A program made the translations under genes and the position numbers. Shown here in pieces: positions 55,734 to 63,656 of a stretch of DNA of 64,000 nucleotides. A model generated the notes under the pieces. It saw only the letters and a program-made list of their open reading frames with translations. It was not told where the DNA came from and did not search any database. Origin of the DNA: Pseudomonas paralactis. GTDB taxonomy: Bacteria; Pseudomonadota; Gammaproteobacteria; Pseudomonadales; Pseudomonadaceae. Location: the NCBI RefSeq assembly GCF_001439735.1, contig NZ_JYLN01000002.1:186001-250000 (forward strand), read 5' to 3'. The first letter of the stretch is position 1. Each line of letters begins with the position of its first letter.

Positions 55734-56135
55734 ATGAAAAAGATCATCCTCCTGGGCCTGACCGCCCTGCTCGGAGCCTGCCACTCAATGACCCCAACGC
55801 CCAAAGCCAGCCTCGACGGCGAAGTGTTCTACCTGCAACGCATCGCCTTGCCACCGGCCGCCACCTTGAGCGTCAGCCTGCAAGATGTGTCCCTGATGGA
55901 CGCCCCAGCCGTGACCCTCGCCGAACAGAAAGGCCCGGTCAAAGGCCAGGTGCCGCTGCCGTTTCACCTGAGCTATGACCCGGCCCAGGTCAAACCGGGC
56001 CACACCTATTCGGTCAGCGCTCGCATCGAGCTGGACGGCAAACTACTGTTTATCACCACCGAGCGGCACACCGTGCAACTCAACGGCCAGGACCCACAAC
56101 CGCTGCGCCTGCGGGTTGATGCGGCCGCACACTGA
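55734..56135 (+). CDS. YbaY/YscW-family lipoprotein
   Basis: 133 residues with a lipoprotein signal MKKIILLGLTALLGAC (Cys16), so probably outer-membrane anchored. The body (DGEVFYLQRIALPPAATLSV, then VKGQVPLPFHLSYD and SARIELDG) matches the YbaY/YscW beta-sandwich family. Good ribosome-binding site (AAGGAGC, 7 nt upstream). Lies 51 bp after plsB and 27 bp before the next gene, so a plsB transcript may include it. Function unproven. Confidence 0.82.
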   Translation: MKKIILLGLTALLGACHSMTPTPKASLDGEVFYLQRIALPPAATLSVSLQDVSLMDAPAVTLAEQKGPVKGQVPLPFHLSYDPAQVKPGHTYSVSARIELDGKLLFITTERHTVQLNGQDPQPLRLRVDAAAH

Positions 56136-56162
56136 TCATTCCCACTTCATAAGGAAGCGCCC

Positions 56163-56852
56163 ATGCTCCGCAAATCTCTTCGCCTCACCGCCCTGTGTGC
56201 CGGCTTGCTGTTTGGTGCCAACGCCATGGCCCTGGACCTTGGCAGCCTGTCTCAGGGCGACGCCAACGGCGGCCTCAAGGATGCCCTGACCCAAGGTGCG
56301 CAGATTGCCGTCAAACAACTGGGCAAACCCGGCGGTTTCAGCGACAACCCGGAAGTAAAAATCGGCCTGCCGGGCAAGCTCAACAAAGTCGCCGACAAAC
56401 TGAAAATGTTCGGCATGGGTGACCAGGTCACGCAGCTGGAAACCAGCATGAACAAAGCGGCTGAAAGCGCCGTGACCCAGGCCCAGCCGATTCTGGTCAA
56501 TGCCGTGAAAAACATGAGCGTGACCGACGCCAAGGGTATCCTCAGCGGTGGTCAGGATTCTGCCACCCAATACCTGAACAAAAGCAGCCGAGAGGAAATC
56601 CGCGCCAAGTTCCTGCCTATCGTCAAGGCCTCTACCGACAAGGTTGGCGTGGCTCAGCAGTACAACGCCCTGGCTGGCAAGGCTGCGGCCTTCGGCGCCG
56701 TGGACGCCAAGAGCGCCAACGTCGAAAACTACGTAACCGAGCAAGCGCTGGATGGTTTGTTCAAGATGATTGCGCAGCAGGAAGAGACGATTCGCAAGAA
56801 TCCGGCGGCGGCTGCCACCAGCCTGGCAAAGAAGGTGTTTGGAGCGCTGTAA
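56163..56852 (+). CDS. DUF4197 family exported protein
   Basis: 229 residues. A cleavable signal peptide ends near ANAMA (residue 23). The mature part is all-helical and contains FSDNPEVKIGLPGKL, MGDQVTQLETSMNKAAE and VENYVTEQALDGLFKMIA, the recognisable DUF4197 pattern. Predicted periplasmic; no biochemical role known. Ribosome-binding site AAGGAAG precedes the ATG. Ends at a strong terminator, so it closes the plsB-side transcription unit. Confidence 0.88.
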   Translation: MLRKSLRLTALCAGLLFGANAMALDLGSLSQGDANGGLKDALTQGAQIAVKQLGKPGGFSDNPEVKIGLPGKLNKVADKLKMFGMGDQVTQLETSMNKAAESAVTQAQPILVNAVKNMSVTDAKGILSGGQDSATQYLNKSSREEIRAKFLPIVKASTDKVGVAQQYNALAGKAAAFGAVDAKSANVENYVTEQALDGLFKMIAQQEETIRKNPAAAATSLAKKVFGAL

Positions 56853-56869
56853 CCCCGCACTGCTACCCT

Positions 56870-56912
56870 ACTGCGCCAAGGCCGCTTGTTACGGGCCTTG
56901 GCGCAGTTGTTT
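56870..56912 (+). terminator. strong intrinsic terminator after the DUF4197 gene
   Basis: Arms ACTGCGCCAAGGCC and GGCCTTGGCGCAGT (14 bp perfect, 10-nt loop) followed by TGTTTC. It is also close to the convergent mexK stop (57016) and could serve both. Confidence 0.9.
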
Positions 56913-57015
56913 CAGGCCAGACCTGTCACGGGTTTAACGAAAGCCAATACCAAGGCCGCCTGGCCTGGCAAAGAACCCTGAAAAACCAAATGCTCGTGAA
57001 ACGGCAAAGTCCTCA

Positions 57016-60000
57016 CTACGCTGCATCCTTCCTGACTCTGAACCACGCCGCGTATAACGCCGGCAAAAACAGCAGCGTCAACGCGGTCGCCACGATCAAC
57101 CCGCCCATGATCGCCACAGCCATCGGCCCGAAAAACACGCTGCGCGACAGCGGGATCATCGCCAATACCGCCGCCAGAGCCGTCAGCACAATCGGGCGGA
57201 AGCGGCGCACGGTCGCTTCGATAATCGCCTGCCACGGTGCCAGCCCAGCCTTGATGTCCTGCTCGATCTGGTCCACCAGAATCACCGAGTTACGCATGAT
57301 CATGCCCGACAGCGCGATGGTGCCAAGCATGGCGACAAAACCGAAGGGTTGGCGGAATACCAGCAGGAACAGGGTCACCCCGATCAGGCCCAGGGGAGCA
57401 GTCAGAAAAACCATCGCCGTGCGTGAGAAGCTGCGCAATTGCAGCATCAGCAAGGTCAGCACCACCACGATAAACAGCGGCACGCCGGCCTTCACCGAGT
57501 TTTGCCCGCGAGCGGAGTCTTCAACGGTGCCGCCTACTTCCAGCAGGTAACCGTCCGGCAATTCGGCGCGCACCTCTGTGAGCGTCGGCAGGATCTGCTG
57601 CACCAGGGTCGCCGGTTGCTCCTTGCCGTAGATGTCGGCGCGCACGGTCACGGTCGGCAGGCGGTTGCGGTGCCAGATGATGCCTTCTTCGAAACCGTAT
57701 TCGAGGGTGGCGATCTGCGACAGCGCTACGCTTTTACCGTTATCGGTGGGCACGGCAAGGCTGGGCAGCAGTGACAATTCAGTGCGTTCGTGGGCGGTGC
57801 CGCGCAGGAGAATCTCGATCAATTCATTGTCCTCCCGGTACTGGCTGACGCTGGAACCGGTCAGAGAGCTCTGCAGGAATTTCGACAGGTTGGCGGTACT
57901 CACGCCGAGGGCGCGCGCACGGTCCTGGTCGATATTCAGATACACGATCTTGCTCGGCTCTTCCCAGTCCAGATGCACGTTAACCACATGGGCGTTTTCG
58001 CGCACCCTGGCCGCCACTTTGCGGGCCAGGTTGCGGACCTCTTCGATGTGTTCGCCGGTCACGCGAAACTGCACCGGGTAGCCCACGGGCGGGCCATTCT
58101 CCAGGCGAGTGACCCGCGAGCGCAGCTCCGGGAACTGTTCGTTGAGCGTTTCAATCAGCCAGGTGCGCAAGCTTTCACGCTCCTCGATGGTGTGGGCCAA
58201 CACCACGAACTGCGCAAAGCTGGCGGCCGGCAGTTGCTGGTCCAGCGGCAGGTAGAACCGCGGCGAGCCGGTGCCCACGTAGGCCACATAGTTGTCGATA
58301 CCCGCATGCGCCTTGAGCAGCGCCTCCAGGCGCTTGACCTGCTCGGCGGTGTTGCTCAGCGAGGCGCCTTCGGCCAGTTTCAGGTCGACCATCAGTTCCA
58401 GGCGCCCGGAAGCCGGGAAGAACTGCTGCGGTACAAAGCGGAACAATGCGACCGAGCCGATGAACAACAGCAGGGTCAAAATGATGACCGTCTTGCGCCG
58501 ACGTACACACCACTCCACCCAACGTCTTACGCGCTGGTAGAAAGGTGTGCCGTACGGATCCGGGCCATCGGTGCCGTGCTTGGCCGCGTGAATTTTCGCC
58601 AGGTCCGGCAGCAGCTTTTCCCCGAGATACGGCACAAACACCACGGCAGCCACCCAGGAGGCCAATAAGGCAATGGTCACCACCTGGAAGATCGAGCGGG
58701 TGTATTCGCCGGTGCTCGATTGCGCGGTGGCGATCGGCAAAAACCCTGCCGCCGTGATCAAGGTACCGGTGAGCATGGGGAACGCAGTGCTGGTCCAGGC
58801 GAAACTCGCGGCCTTGAGCCGGTCGTAGCCCTGCTCCATTTTGATCGCCATCATTTCCACGGCGATAATCGCGTCATCCACCAGCAAGCCCAGGGCCAGC
58901 ACCAAAGCGCCAAGGGAAATCTTGTGCAGGCCGATGCCCAGGTAATACATGCTGGCAAAGGTCATCGCCAGTACCAGCGGGATCGCCAGGGCGACCACCA
59001 TGCCAGTGCGCACACCGAGGGAGAAAAAACTCACCAGCAATACAATGGCCAGTGCCTCTGCCAGCACCTGGACGAATTCGCCGACGCTGGTCTTCACCGC
59101 TGCCGGTTGGTCCGACACCTTGCGCAGCTCCATGCCCGCAGGAAGGTTCTTTTGCAGGCGTGCGAATTCGCCCTCAAGGGCTTTGCCCAGTACCAGAATA
59201 TCCCCACCGTCGCGCATGGCCACGGCCAGGCCGATGGCGTCCGCGCCCATATAACGCATACGCGGTGCCGGTGGGTCGTTAAAGCCTCGGTGGATTTCAG
59301 CCACATCGCCGATACGGAAGGTGCGATCGCCCACTCGAATCGGGAAGTCGCGAATCTGCTCCACGGTTTTGAAGTTGCCCGACACGCGCAACTGTACGCG
59401 CTCGCTCGGGGTTTCAAAAAAGCCGGCCGTCGATACGGCATTTTGTTCCTGTAACGCTTGCTGTACCGCGGCCAACGGCAGACCCAGGGTCGCAAGTTTG
59501 AGGTTGGACAGTTCGATCCAGATCTTCTCGTCTTGCAGTCCAAGCAGCTCGACCTTGCCCACGTCCGGCACCCGTTGCAGCTGAATCTGGATGCGGTCGG
59601 CGTAGTCCTTGAGCACGGCGTAGTCAAAACCGTCGCCGGTCAGGGCGTAGATATTGCCGAAGGTGGTGCCGAACTCGTCGTTGAAAAACGGCCCCTGGAT
59701 ATCCGGTGGCAAGGTTTGGCGGATGTCGCTGATTTTCTTGCGCACCTGGTACCACAGCTCAGGAATCTGCGCCGAACGCATCGAGTCACGGGCGATGAAA
59801 GTGACCTGGGATTCGCCGGGACGCGAGAAGGACACGATGCGCTCGTACTCACCGGTCTCCATCAACTTTTTCTCGATGCGCTCGGTGACCTGGCGCGACA
59901 CCTCCTGGGCCGTGGCGCCGGGCCAGTTGGTCTTGATCACCATCGCCTTGAAGGTAAAGGGCGGGTCCTCGCTTTGCCCCAGCTTGGTGTAAGACAAAGT

Positions 60001-60081
60001 GCCGACCACAGCCAGCAGGATCATCAGAAACAGTACGATCTGGCGATTACGCAACGCCCATTCGGAAAGATTGAAACCCAT
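57016..60081 (-). CDS. mexK: RND efflux transporter permease, MexK-like
   Basis: 1021 residues, HAE1-type inner-membrane proton/drug antiporter, starting MGFNLSEWALRNRQIVL. Twelve membrane segments and two large periplasmic loops in the usual pattern. The proton-relay Asp pair is in LGLLVDDAIIAVEMMA (about residue 400); the TM10 position of the AcrB Lys is Arg here (MIMRNSVILVDQ). Synteny (plsB ... mexK, mexJ, mexL, rsmJ) matches PA3676-PA3678 of P. aeruginosa. There MexJK exports triclosan with OpmH and erythromycin with OprM. No outer-membrane gene is encoded here, so it must borrow one. Confidence 0.87.
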   Translation of the reverse strand: MGFNLSEWALRNRQIVLFLMILLAVVGTLSYTKLGQSEDPPFTFKAMVIKTNWPGATAQEVSRQVTERIEKKLMETGEYERIVSFSRPGESQVTFIARDSMRSAQIPELWYQVRKKISDIRQTLPPDIQGPFFNDEFGTTFGNIYALTGDGFDYAVLKDYADRIQIQLQRVPDVGKVELLGLQDEKIWIELSNLKLATLGLPLAAVQQALQEQNAVSTAGFFETPSERVQLRVSGNFKTVEQIRDFPIRVGDRTFRIGDVAEIHRGFNDPPAPRMRYMGADAIGLAVAMRDGGDILVLGKALEGEFARLQKNLPAGMELRKVSDQPAAVKTSVGEFVQVLAEALAIVLLVSFFSLGVRTGMVVALAIPLVLAMTFASMYYLGIGLHKISLGALVLALGLLVDDAIIAVEMMAIKMEQGYDRLKAASFAWTSTAFPMLTGTLITAAGFLPIATAQSSTGEYTRSIFQVVTIALLASWVAAVVFVPYLGEKLLPDLAKIHAAKHGTDGPDPYGTPFYQRVRRWVEWCVRRRKTVIILTLLLFIGSVALFRFVPQQFFPASGRLELMVDLKLAEGASLSNTAEQVKRLEALLKAHAGIDNYVAYVGTGSPRFYLPLDQQLPAASFAQFVVLAHTIEERESLRTWLIETLNEQFPELRSRVTRLENGPPVGYPVQFRVTGEHIEEVRNLARKVAARVRENAHVVNVHLDWEEPSKIVYLNIDQDRARALGVSTANLSKFLQSSLTGSSVSQYREDNELIEILLRGTAHERTELSLLPSLAVPTDNGKSVALSQIATLEYGFEEGIIWHRNRLPTVTVRADIYGKEQPATLVQQILPTLTEVRAELPDGYLLEVGGTVEDSARGQNSVKAGVPLFIVVVLTLLMLQLRSFSRTAMVFLTAPLGLIGVTLFLLVFRQPFGFVAMLGTIALSGMIMRNSVILVDQIEQDIKAGLAPWQAIIEATVRRFRPIVLTALAAVLAMIPLSRSVFFGPMAVAIMGGLIVATALTLLFLPALYAAWFRVRKDAA

Positions 60082-60086
60082 CGGGA

Positions 60087-61187
60087 CTACTCCTTGGCCG
60101 CCAGATTCACAACACGGTTGGAGCGATCCACTGGGCGCACTTGCTGGCCCTCATGCAGCACATGCACGCCTGCGGCAACCACCCAGTCGGTGGGCGCCAA
60201 GCCTTCGAGCACCGGCACGGTTTTTTCACCGAACGCGCCAATGCGCACCGGCGTGCGCTGAAGGGTGTTGTCCGGCTGTACCCGCCAGACGAAGGACGCG
60301 CCGTTCTCTGCGCTGAGGGCCGACAGCGGTACCGAGAGAGGAATGACCCCGTCGGCTTGTATGAACACGCGCGCGCTCTGGCCCAGTTCGGCAGGCACCT
60401 GACCGCCGGTGAAGGCAACACGGGCGGCGAAGGTGCGGGATTTCGGGTCGGCCGCGGGAGACAACTCACGGATGCGTCCGGCAAAGCGCTGTTCGGGCTG
60501 GCTCCACAACTCTACCGACACCGGCTGGCCGACCTTGAAGCGACCGAAGCCTTGCTCGGGCAGGCTGATCAGCACTTCGCGTTCACCATCGGTGGCCAGG
60601 GTGAATACGGTCTGGCCCGCAGACACGACTTGGCCCACCTCAACAGCACGCTTGGCAACCACGCCGTCCTGGGGCGCGCGCAGTACGGCATACCCGGCCT
60701 GGTTGCTCGATACGTCGAACTCGGCCTTGATCTGCTTGAGGCGCGCTTCACCTGCTCGGTAGAGGTTTTCGGAATTGTCGTACTGCGAGCGGCTGACCAT
60801 CTGACGATCCATCAGGGTCTTGTAGCGATCGCGTTCAGCCCGTACCAGGCTTAGATTGGCCTGCGCGCCAGCCACTTGGGCACGGCTGGCTTCCAGTTGC
60901 AGGCGCACATCCTGGGGGTCGAGTTCAGCCAGTGGCTGGTTGGCCTTGACCCGCTCGCCCTCTTCCACCAGCCGCTTGCTGACTTTGCCGCCGATGCGAA
61001 AGGCCAGGTCTGGCTCATAACGAGCACGTACTTCGCCGGGGAAGCTGTCCATTGCCTGTGCCGAGGGCTGCGGTTGCACCACCATGGCTGGACGGACGGT
61101 AGCCTGGGTCGCTTCTTCATGGCCGCAGGCGGCCAATAAAAAGACCAGGCTGACAGGCAAAGCAAGGGGCAGGAACGCGCTGCGCAT
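60087..61187 (-). CDS. mexJ: RND efflux periplasmic adaptor lipoprotein, MexJ-like
   Basis: 366 residues with a lipobox (FLLAACGHEE, Cys21), so membrane-anchored in the periplasm. Order: lipoyl half (KVSKRLVEEGERVKANQPLAEL), alpha-hairpin (about 95-160), second lipoyl half (ILRAPQDGVVAKRAVEVG-like), beta-barrel (GFGRFKVGQPVSVELWSQ) and a membrane-proximal domain. Bridges MexK to an outer-membrane factor. Five base pairs separate it from mexK, so they share a transcript. A TATAAT -10 (61222-61227) precedes it and overlaps the palindromic operator. Confidence 0.87.
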   Translation of the reverse strand: MRSAFLPLALPVSLVFLLAACGHEEATQATVRPAMVVQPQPSAQAMDSFPGEVRARYEPDLAFRIGGKVSKRLVEEGERVKANQPLAELDPQDVRLQLEASRAQVAGAQANLSLVRAERDRYKTLMDRQMVSRSQYDNSENLYRAGEARLKQIKAEFDVSSNQAGYAVLRAPQDGVVAKRAVEVGQVVSAGQTVFTLATDGEREVLISLPEQGFGRFKVGQPVSVELWSQPEQRFAGRIRELSPAADPKSRTFAARVAFTGGQVPAELGQSARVFIQADGVIPLSVPLSALSAENGASFVWRVQPDNTLQRTPVRIGAFGEKTVPVLEGLAPTDWVVAAGVHVLHEGQQVRPVDRSNRVVNLAAKE

Positions 61188-61224
61188 GCTGAAGGACCTT
61201 TCGCAAATGGAGCTTGGAATAATT

Positions 61225-61269
61225 ATACTGGCCGGTATGTTATTAATACCAAACTCACCAGTCCAGTAT
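61225..61269. promoter_or_regulatory. palindromic operator between mexJ and mexL
   Basis: Three overlapping dyads: ATACTGGCCGGTAT (61225-61238, one mismatch), GGTAT-7-ATACC (61234-61250), and a distant inverse ATACTGG...CCAGTAT (61225-61231 with 61263-61269). The first overlaps the mexJ -10 (TATAAT, 61222-61227, minus strand). The region also covers a candidate mexL -10 (TATGTT) with its TTGGAA -35 at 61214-61219. Matches the place where MexL-type repressors bind and control both genes. Confidence 0.6.
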
Positions 61270-61280
61270 TAAAGGTGAAA

Positions 61281-61916
61281 ATGTCCGACAATCCTGTAAA
61301 CACCGCAAGCCCCGGGCGCCCCAAGGACATGGCAAAACGCCAGGCAATCCTCGAAGCGGCGAAATCCCTGTTCCTGGGCAATGGCTATGCGAACACCAGC
61401 ATGGATGCCGTCGCCCTTGCGGCGGGCGTCTCGAAGCTCACCGTCTACAGCCATTTCACCGATAAAGAGACGTTGTTCACCGCTGCGGTGGTGGCCAAAT
61501 GTGAAGAGCAGTTGCCGGTGATGTACTTCGAGCTACCCGCAGGCATACCCGTAGAGACGGTTTTGCTGAACATCGCGCGCGGCTTTCATCGGCTGATCAA
61601 CAGCGAGGAGTCGGTCAACCTGCATCGCCTGATGATGACCAGCGGCAATCAGGACGTGAAGCTGTCTCAGATCTTCTTCGACGCCGGCCCCATGCGCATG
61701 TTGCAAGGCATGGAGCGCCTGCTCGGCAAGATCGACCAGAGCGGAGCCCTGCGCATCGATAACCCCTTCAAAGCGGCCGAACACTTCTTTTGCCTGCTCA
61801 AGGGCACGGCGAACTTTCGCTTGTTGTACGGCTGCGGCGGGCAACTGAGCGCGGCAGAGGCCGAGGCGCATGTGCAGGATGTGGTGAGGTTGTTTATGCG
61901 GGCGTTTAGAACCTGA
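61281..61916 (+). CDS. mexL: TetR-family repressor, MexL-like
   Basis: 211 residues from the ATG at 61281 (a GTG two codons earlier is also open); AAGGTG lies just upstream. N-terminal helix-turn-helix (ANTSMDAVALAAGVSKLTVY and SHFTDKETLF), C-terminal ligand-binding helices starting near MYFELPAGIP. Divergent from mexJ. In P. aeruginosa MexL represses mexJK and its own gene. Expected to act as a drug-responsive or constitutive repressor here; its ligand is unknown. Confidence 0.87.
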   Translation: MSDNPVNTASPGRPKDMAKRQAILEAAKSLFLGNGYANTSMDAVALAAGVSKLTVYSHFTDKETLFTAAVVAKCEEQLPVMYFELPAGIPVETVLLNIARGFHRLINSEESVNLHRLMMTSGNQDVKLSQIFFDAGPMRMLQGMERLLGKIDQSGALRIDNPFKAAEHFFCLLKGTANFRLLYGCGGQLSAAEAEAHVQDVVRLFMRAFRT

Positions 61917-62001
61917 ACTACCGTTCCCACGCACGAGCATAGGTATCGACACCACTTTGGTGCGCCGCCGAACCTGTGGCGAGGGAGCTTGCCCTAATGC
62001 C

Positions 62002-62101
62002 TGTAGGAGCGAGCTTGCTCGCGAAAAACTCACAGGCGCCGCGTTGATTCAGCAAGCACGCGTTATCGTTGACGTTTTTCGCGAGCAAGCTCGCTCCTAC
62101 A
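62002..62101. repeat. REPIN, TGTAGGAGCGAGC class, copy 2
   Basis: 100 bp between mexL and rsmJ, same 26-bp arms as the copy at 46165-46263 and a loop that differs at only a few positions. Preceded at 61975-61993 by a truncated arm of another REP type, TGTGGCGAGGGAGCTTGCC, fused to it. The rest of this 237-bp convergent gap shows no gene. Confidence 0.93.
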
Positions 62102-62153
62102 GAGGGCAATGTACGCTTCGGCTTGCCCCCGACACCCTGGGAACGGCCCAACT

Positions 62154-62936
62154 TCAAGGCTTCAGGGCTTTTTTGGGATAGATATCATAACGGCTGGATT
62201 TGCCATCCAGTGCATGACTCGGCTTGGGCCCGTCAATGCACGGCGCCTTGCGCGGGCGCTTGACCACCACGCGGTGGCTGGCCAACGCCAGGGCGGCCGC
62301 GAGCAAGGCCGGCGCATCCGGATCATCGCCCACCAGCGGTCGAAACAGGCGCATTTCCTTCTTCACCAGGGCGGTTTTCTCGCGGTGTGGAAACATCGGG
62401 TCCAGGTAGATCACCTGGGGCGGCTCACCCTCCCAATTGAGCATCACATCGATGGAATTGCCCTTGAGCAGCTTCATGCGCGCCACAATCGGCGCTACCT
62501 CAAAATCCTGAGCAGCGCGGGCCAGGCCGTCTTCGAGCAAGGCGCCGATCAGCGGCTGGCGTTCGATCAGGCTCATCTCGCACCCAAGGCTGGCCAGTAC
62601 GAACGCGTCCTTGCCCAAGCCGGCGGTGGCGTCCAGCACCCGAGGCCGCACGCCTTGAGCAATGCCAACGGCCTTGGCGATCATTTGCCCGCTGCCACCG
62701 CCATATAAACGCCGGTGCGCCGCGCCACCTTCGACAAAGTCGACCCGCACCGGTCCCGGCGCATCTGGCCCAAGCTGCTGCAATTGCAGCCCCTGCTCGC
62801 CCACTTGCAGGGAAAAATCCGCATCCGCCACCTGTAGCGGCAAGCCCAGCTGCGAAGCCCACTGCTCGGCGCGGGCCTGGAAACTGTCGGCCAACGCCTG
62901 GACCTGGATGCGGCTGGCCGCTGGTTGTTCGTTCAT
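62154..62936 (-). CDS. rsmJ: 16S rRNA (guanine(1516)-N(2))-methyltransferase
   Basis: Methylates G1516 of 16S rRNA with SAM. 260 residues from the ATG at 62936 (a TTG one codon earlier is open). Family motifs: [20 protein letters not shown], the SAM site [19 protein letters not shown], and the catalytic-type [19 protein letters not shown]. Convergent with mexL and divergent from the repeat protein. Matches the position of PA3680. Confidence 0.94.
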   Translation of the reverse strand: MNEQPAASRIQVQALADSFQARAEQWASQLGLPLQVADADFSLQVGEQGLQLQQLGPDAPGPVRVDFVEGGAAHRRLYGGGSGQMIAKAVGIAQGVRPRVLDATAGLGKDAFVLASLGCEMSLIERQPLIGALLEDGLARAAQDFEVAPIVARMKLLKGNSIDVMLNWEGEPPQVIYLDPMFPHREKTALVKKEMRLFRPLVGDDPDAPALLAAALALASHRVVVKRPRKAPCIDGPKPSHALDGKSSRYDIYPKKALKP

Positions 62937-63032
62937 CAATCGCTACGCTCAAAAATATTAAGGATCGGCAAACAGCGGCCGATAAAAAAAGCAGTCAGGT
63001 ATTTTGCCAGAGCTGAGCGTCGACCGAGAAAA

Positions 63033-63653
63033 ATGTCAGACATTCTTCCCCTAACCATCGGTGTACTGCCGACCCACAACCACTACGGCCTGCGCAATAC
63101 TCAAGCGCTGGCCGGGGTGAGTCATGTGTGGCAGGACTTCTTCGCCCGTGCGCTGGCCGAACAGCTTGGTGAAACGTCGCAGGCACTGGCGGCCAAGGCG
63201 CCTGCAACGACCGACCCGACGGTGGAACCCAGCGAAGGCGCCGACCTGCTCTCGCAGATCCTCACCCAGCGTGAGTGCGATGTAAAAGACACCGAGATCG
63301 CCCCGCCTGAGCCGCTGTTCCTGCCGATTGCCGAATTCGAAACCGAGTTGCTGCCACCGGCGGCCACGCCGTTCCCGGAAGAAGAAATCGTCGCCCAGCA
63401 GCGCCAGCAGGATTTCGACAGCGGTTGGGTTCGCCCGATTGTGCTGAACGCCGGCCAACCGCTACCAGCACCCGGCCCGGCGCCCCAGCCGCGTCCACTG
63501 CATTTGCCGATTGCCGAGTTCGAACTGGACCTGTTGCCACCAGCGGCCACGCCATACCCCGAAGAAGAAATCATCGCGCAACAGAAGGCGCTGGACTTCG
63601 ACTACTACTGGGCGCGCCCACTGGTTACCCACAACCTGCGCCTGGCCGCTTAA
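63033..63653 (+). CDS. proline-rich protein with two 44-residue repeats, function unknown
   Basis: 206 residues. The N-terminal 60 are unremarkable (GVLPTHNHYGLRNTQ). Then two near-copies of a 44-residue unit start at residues 94 and 155: LPIAEFETELLPPAATPFPE and LPIAEFELDLLPPAATPYPE, each followed by EEI-AQQ and ending WVRPIV or WARPLV. They are joined by a Pro/Ala linker (PAPGPAPQPRP). No signal peptide or membrane helix. Divergent from rsmJ, 96 bp away; the ribosome-binding site is weak (GAGAAAA). No family recognised. It is 3 bp from the next gene's stop, convergent. Confidence 0.72.
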   Translation: MSDILPLTIGVLPTHNHYGLRNTQALAGVSHVWQDFFARALAEQLGETSQALAAKAPATTDPTVEPSEGADLLSQILTQRECDVKDTEIAPPEPLFLPIAEFETELLPPAATPFPEEEIVAQQRQQDFDSGWVRPIVLNAGQPLPAPGPAPQPRPLHLPIAEFELDLLPPAATPYPEEEIIAQQKALDFDYYWARPLVTHNLRLAA

Positions 63654-63656
63654 GCC

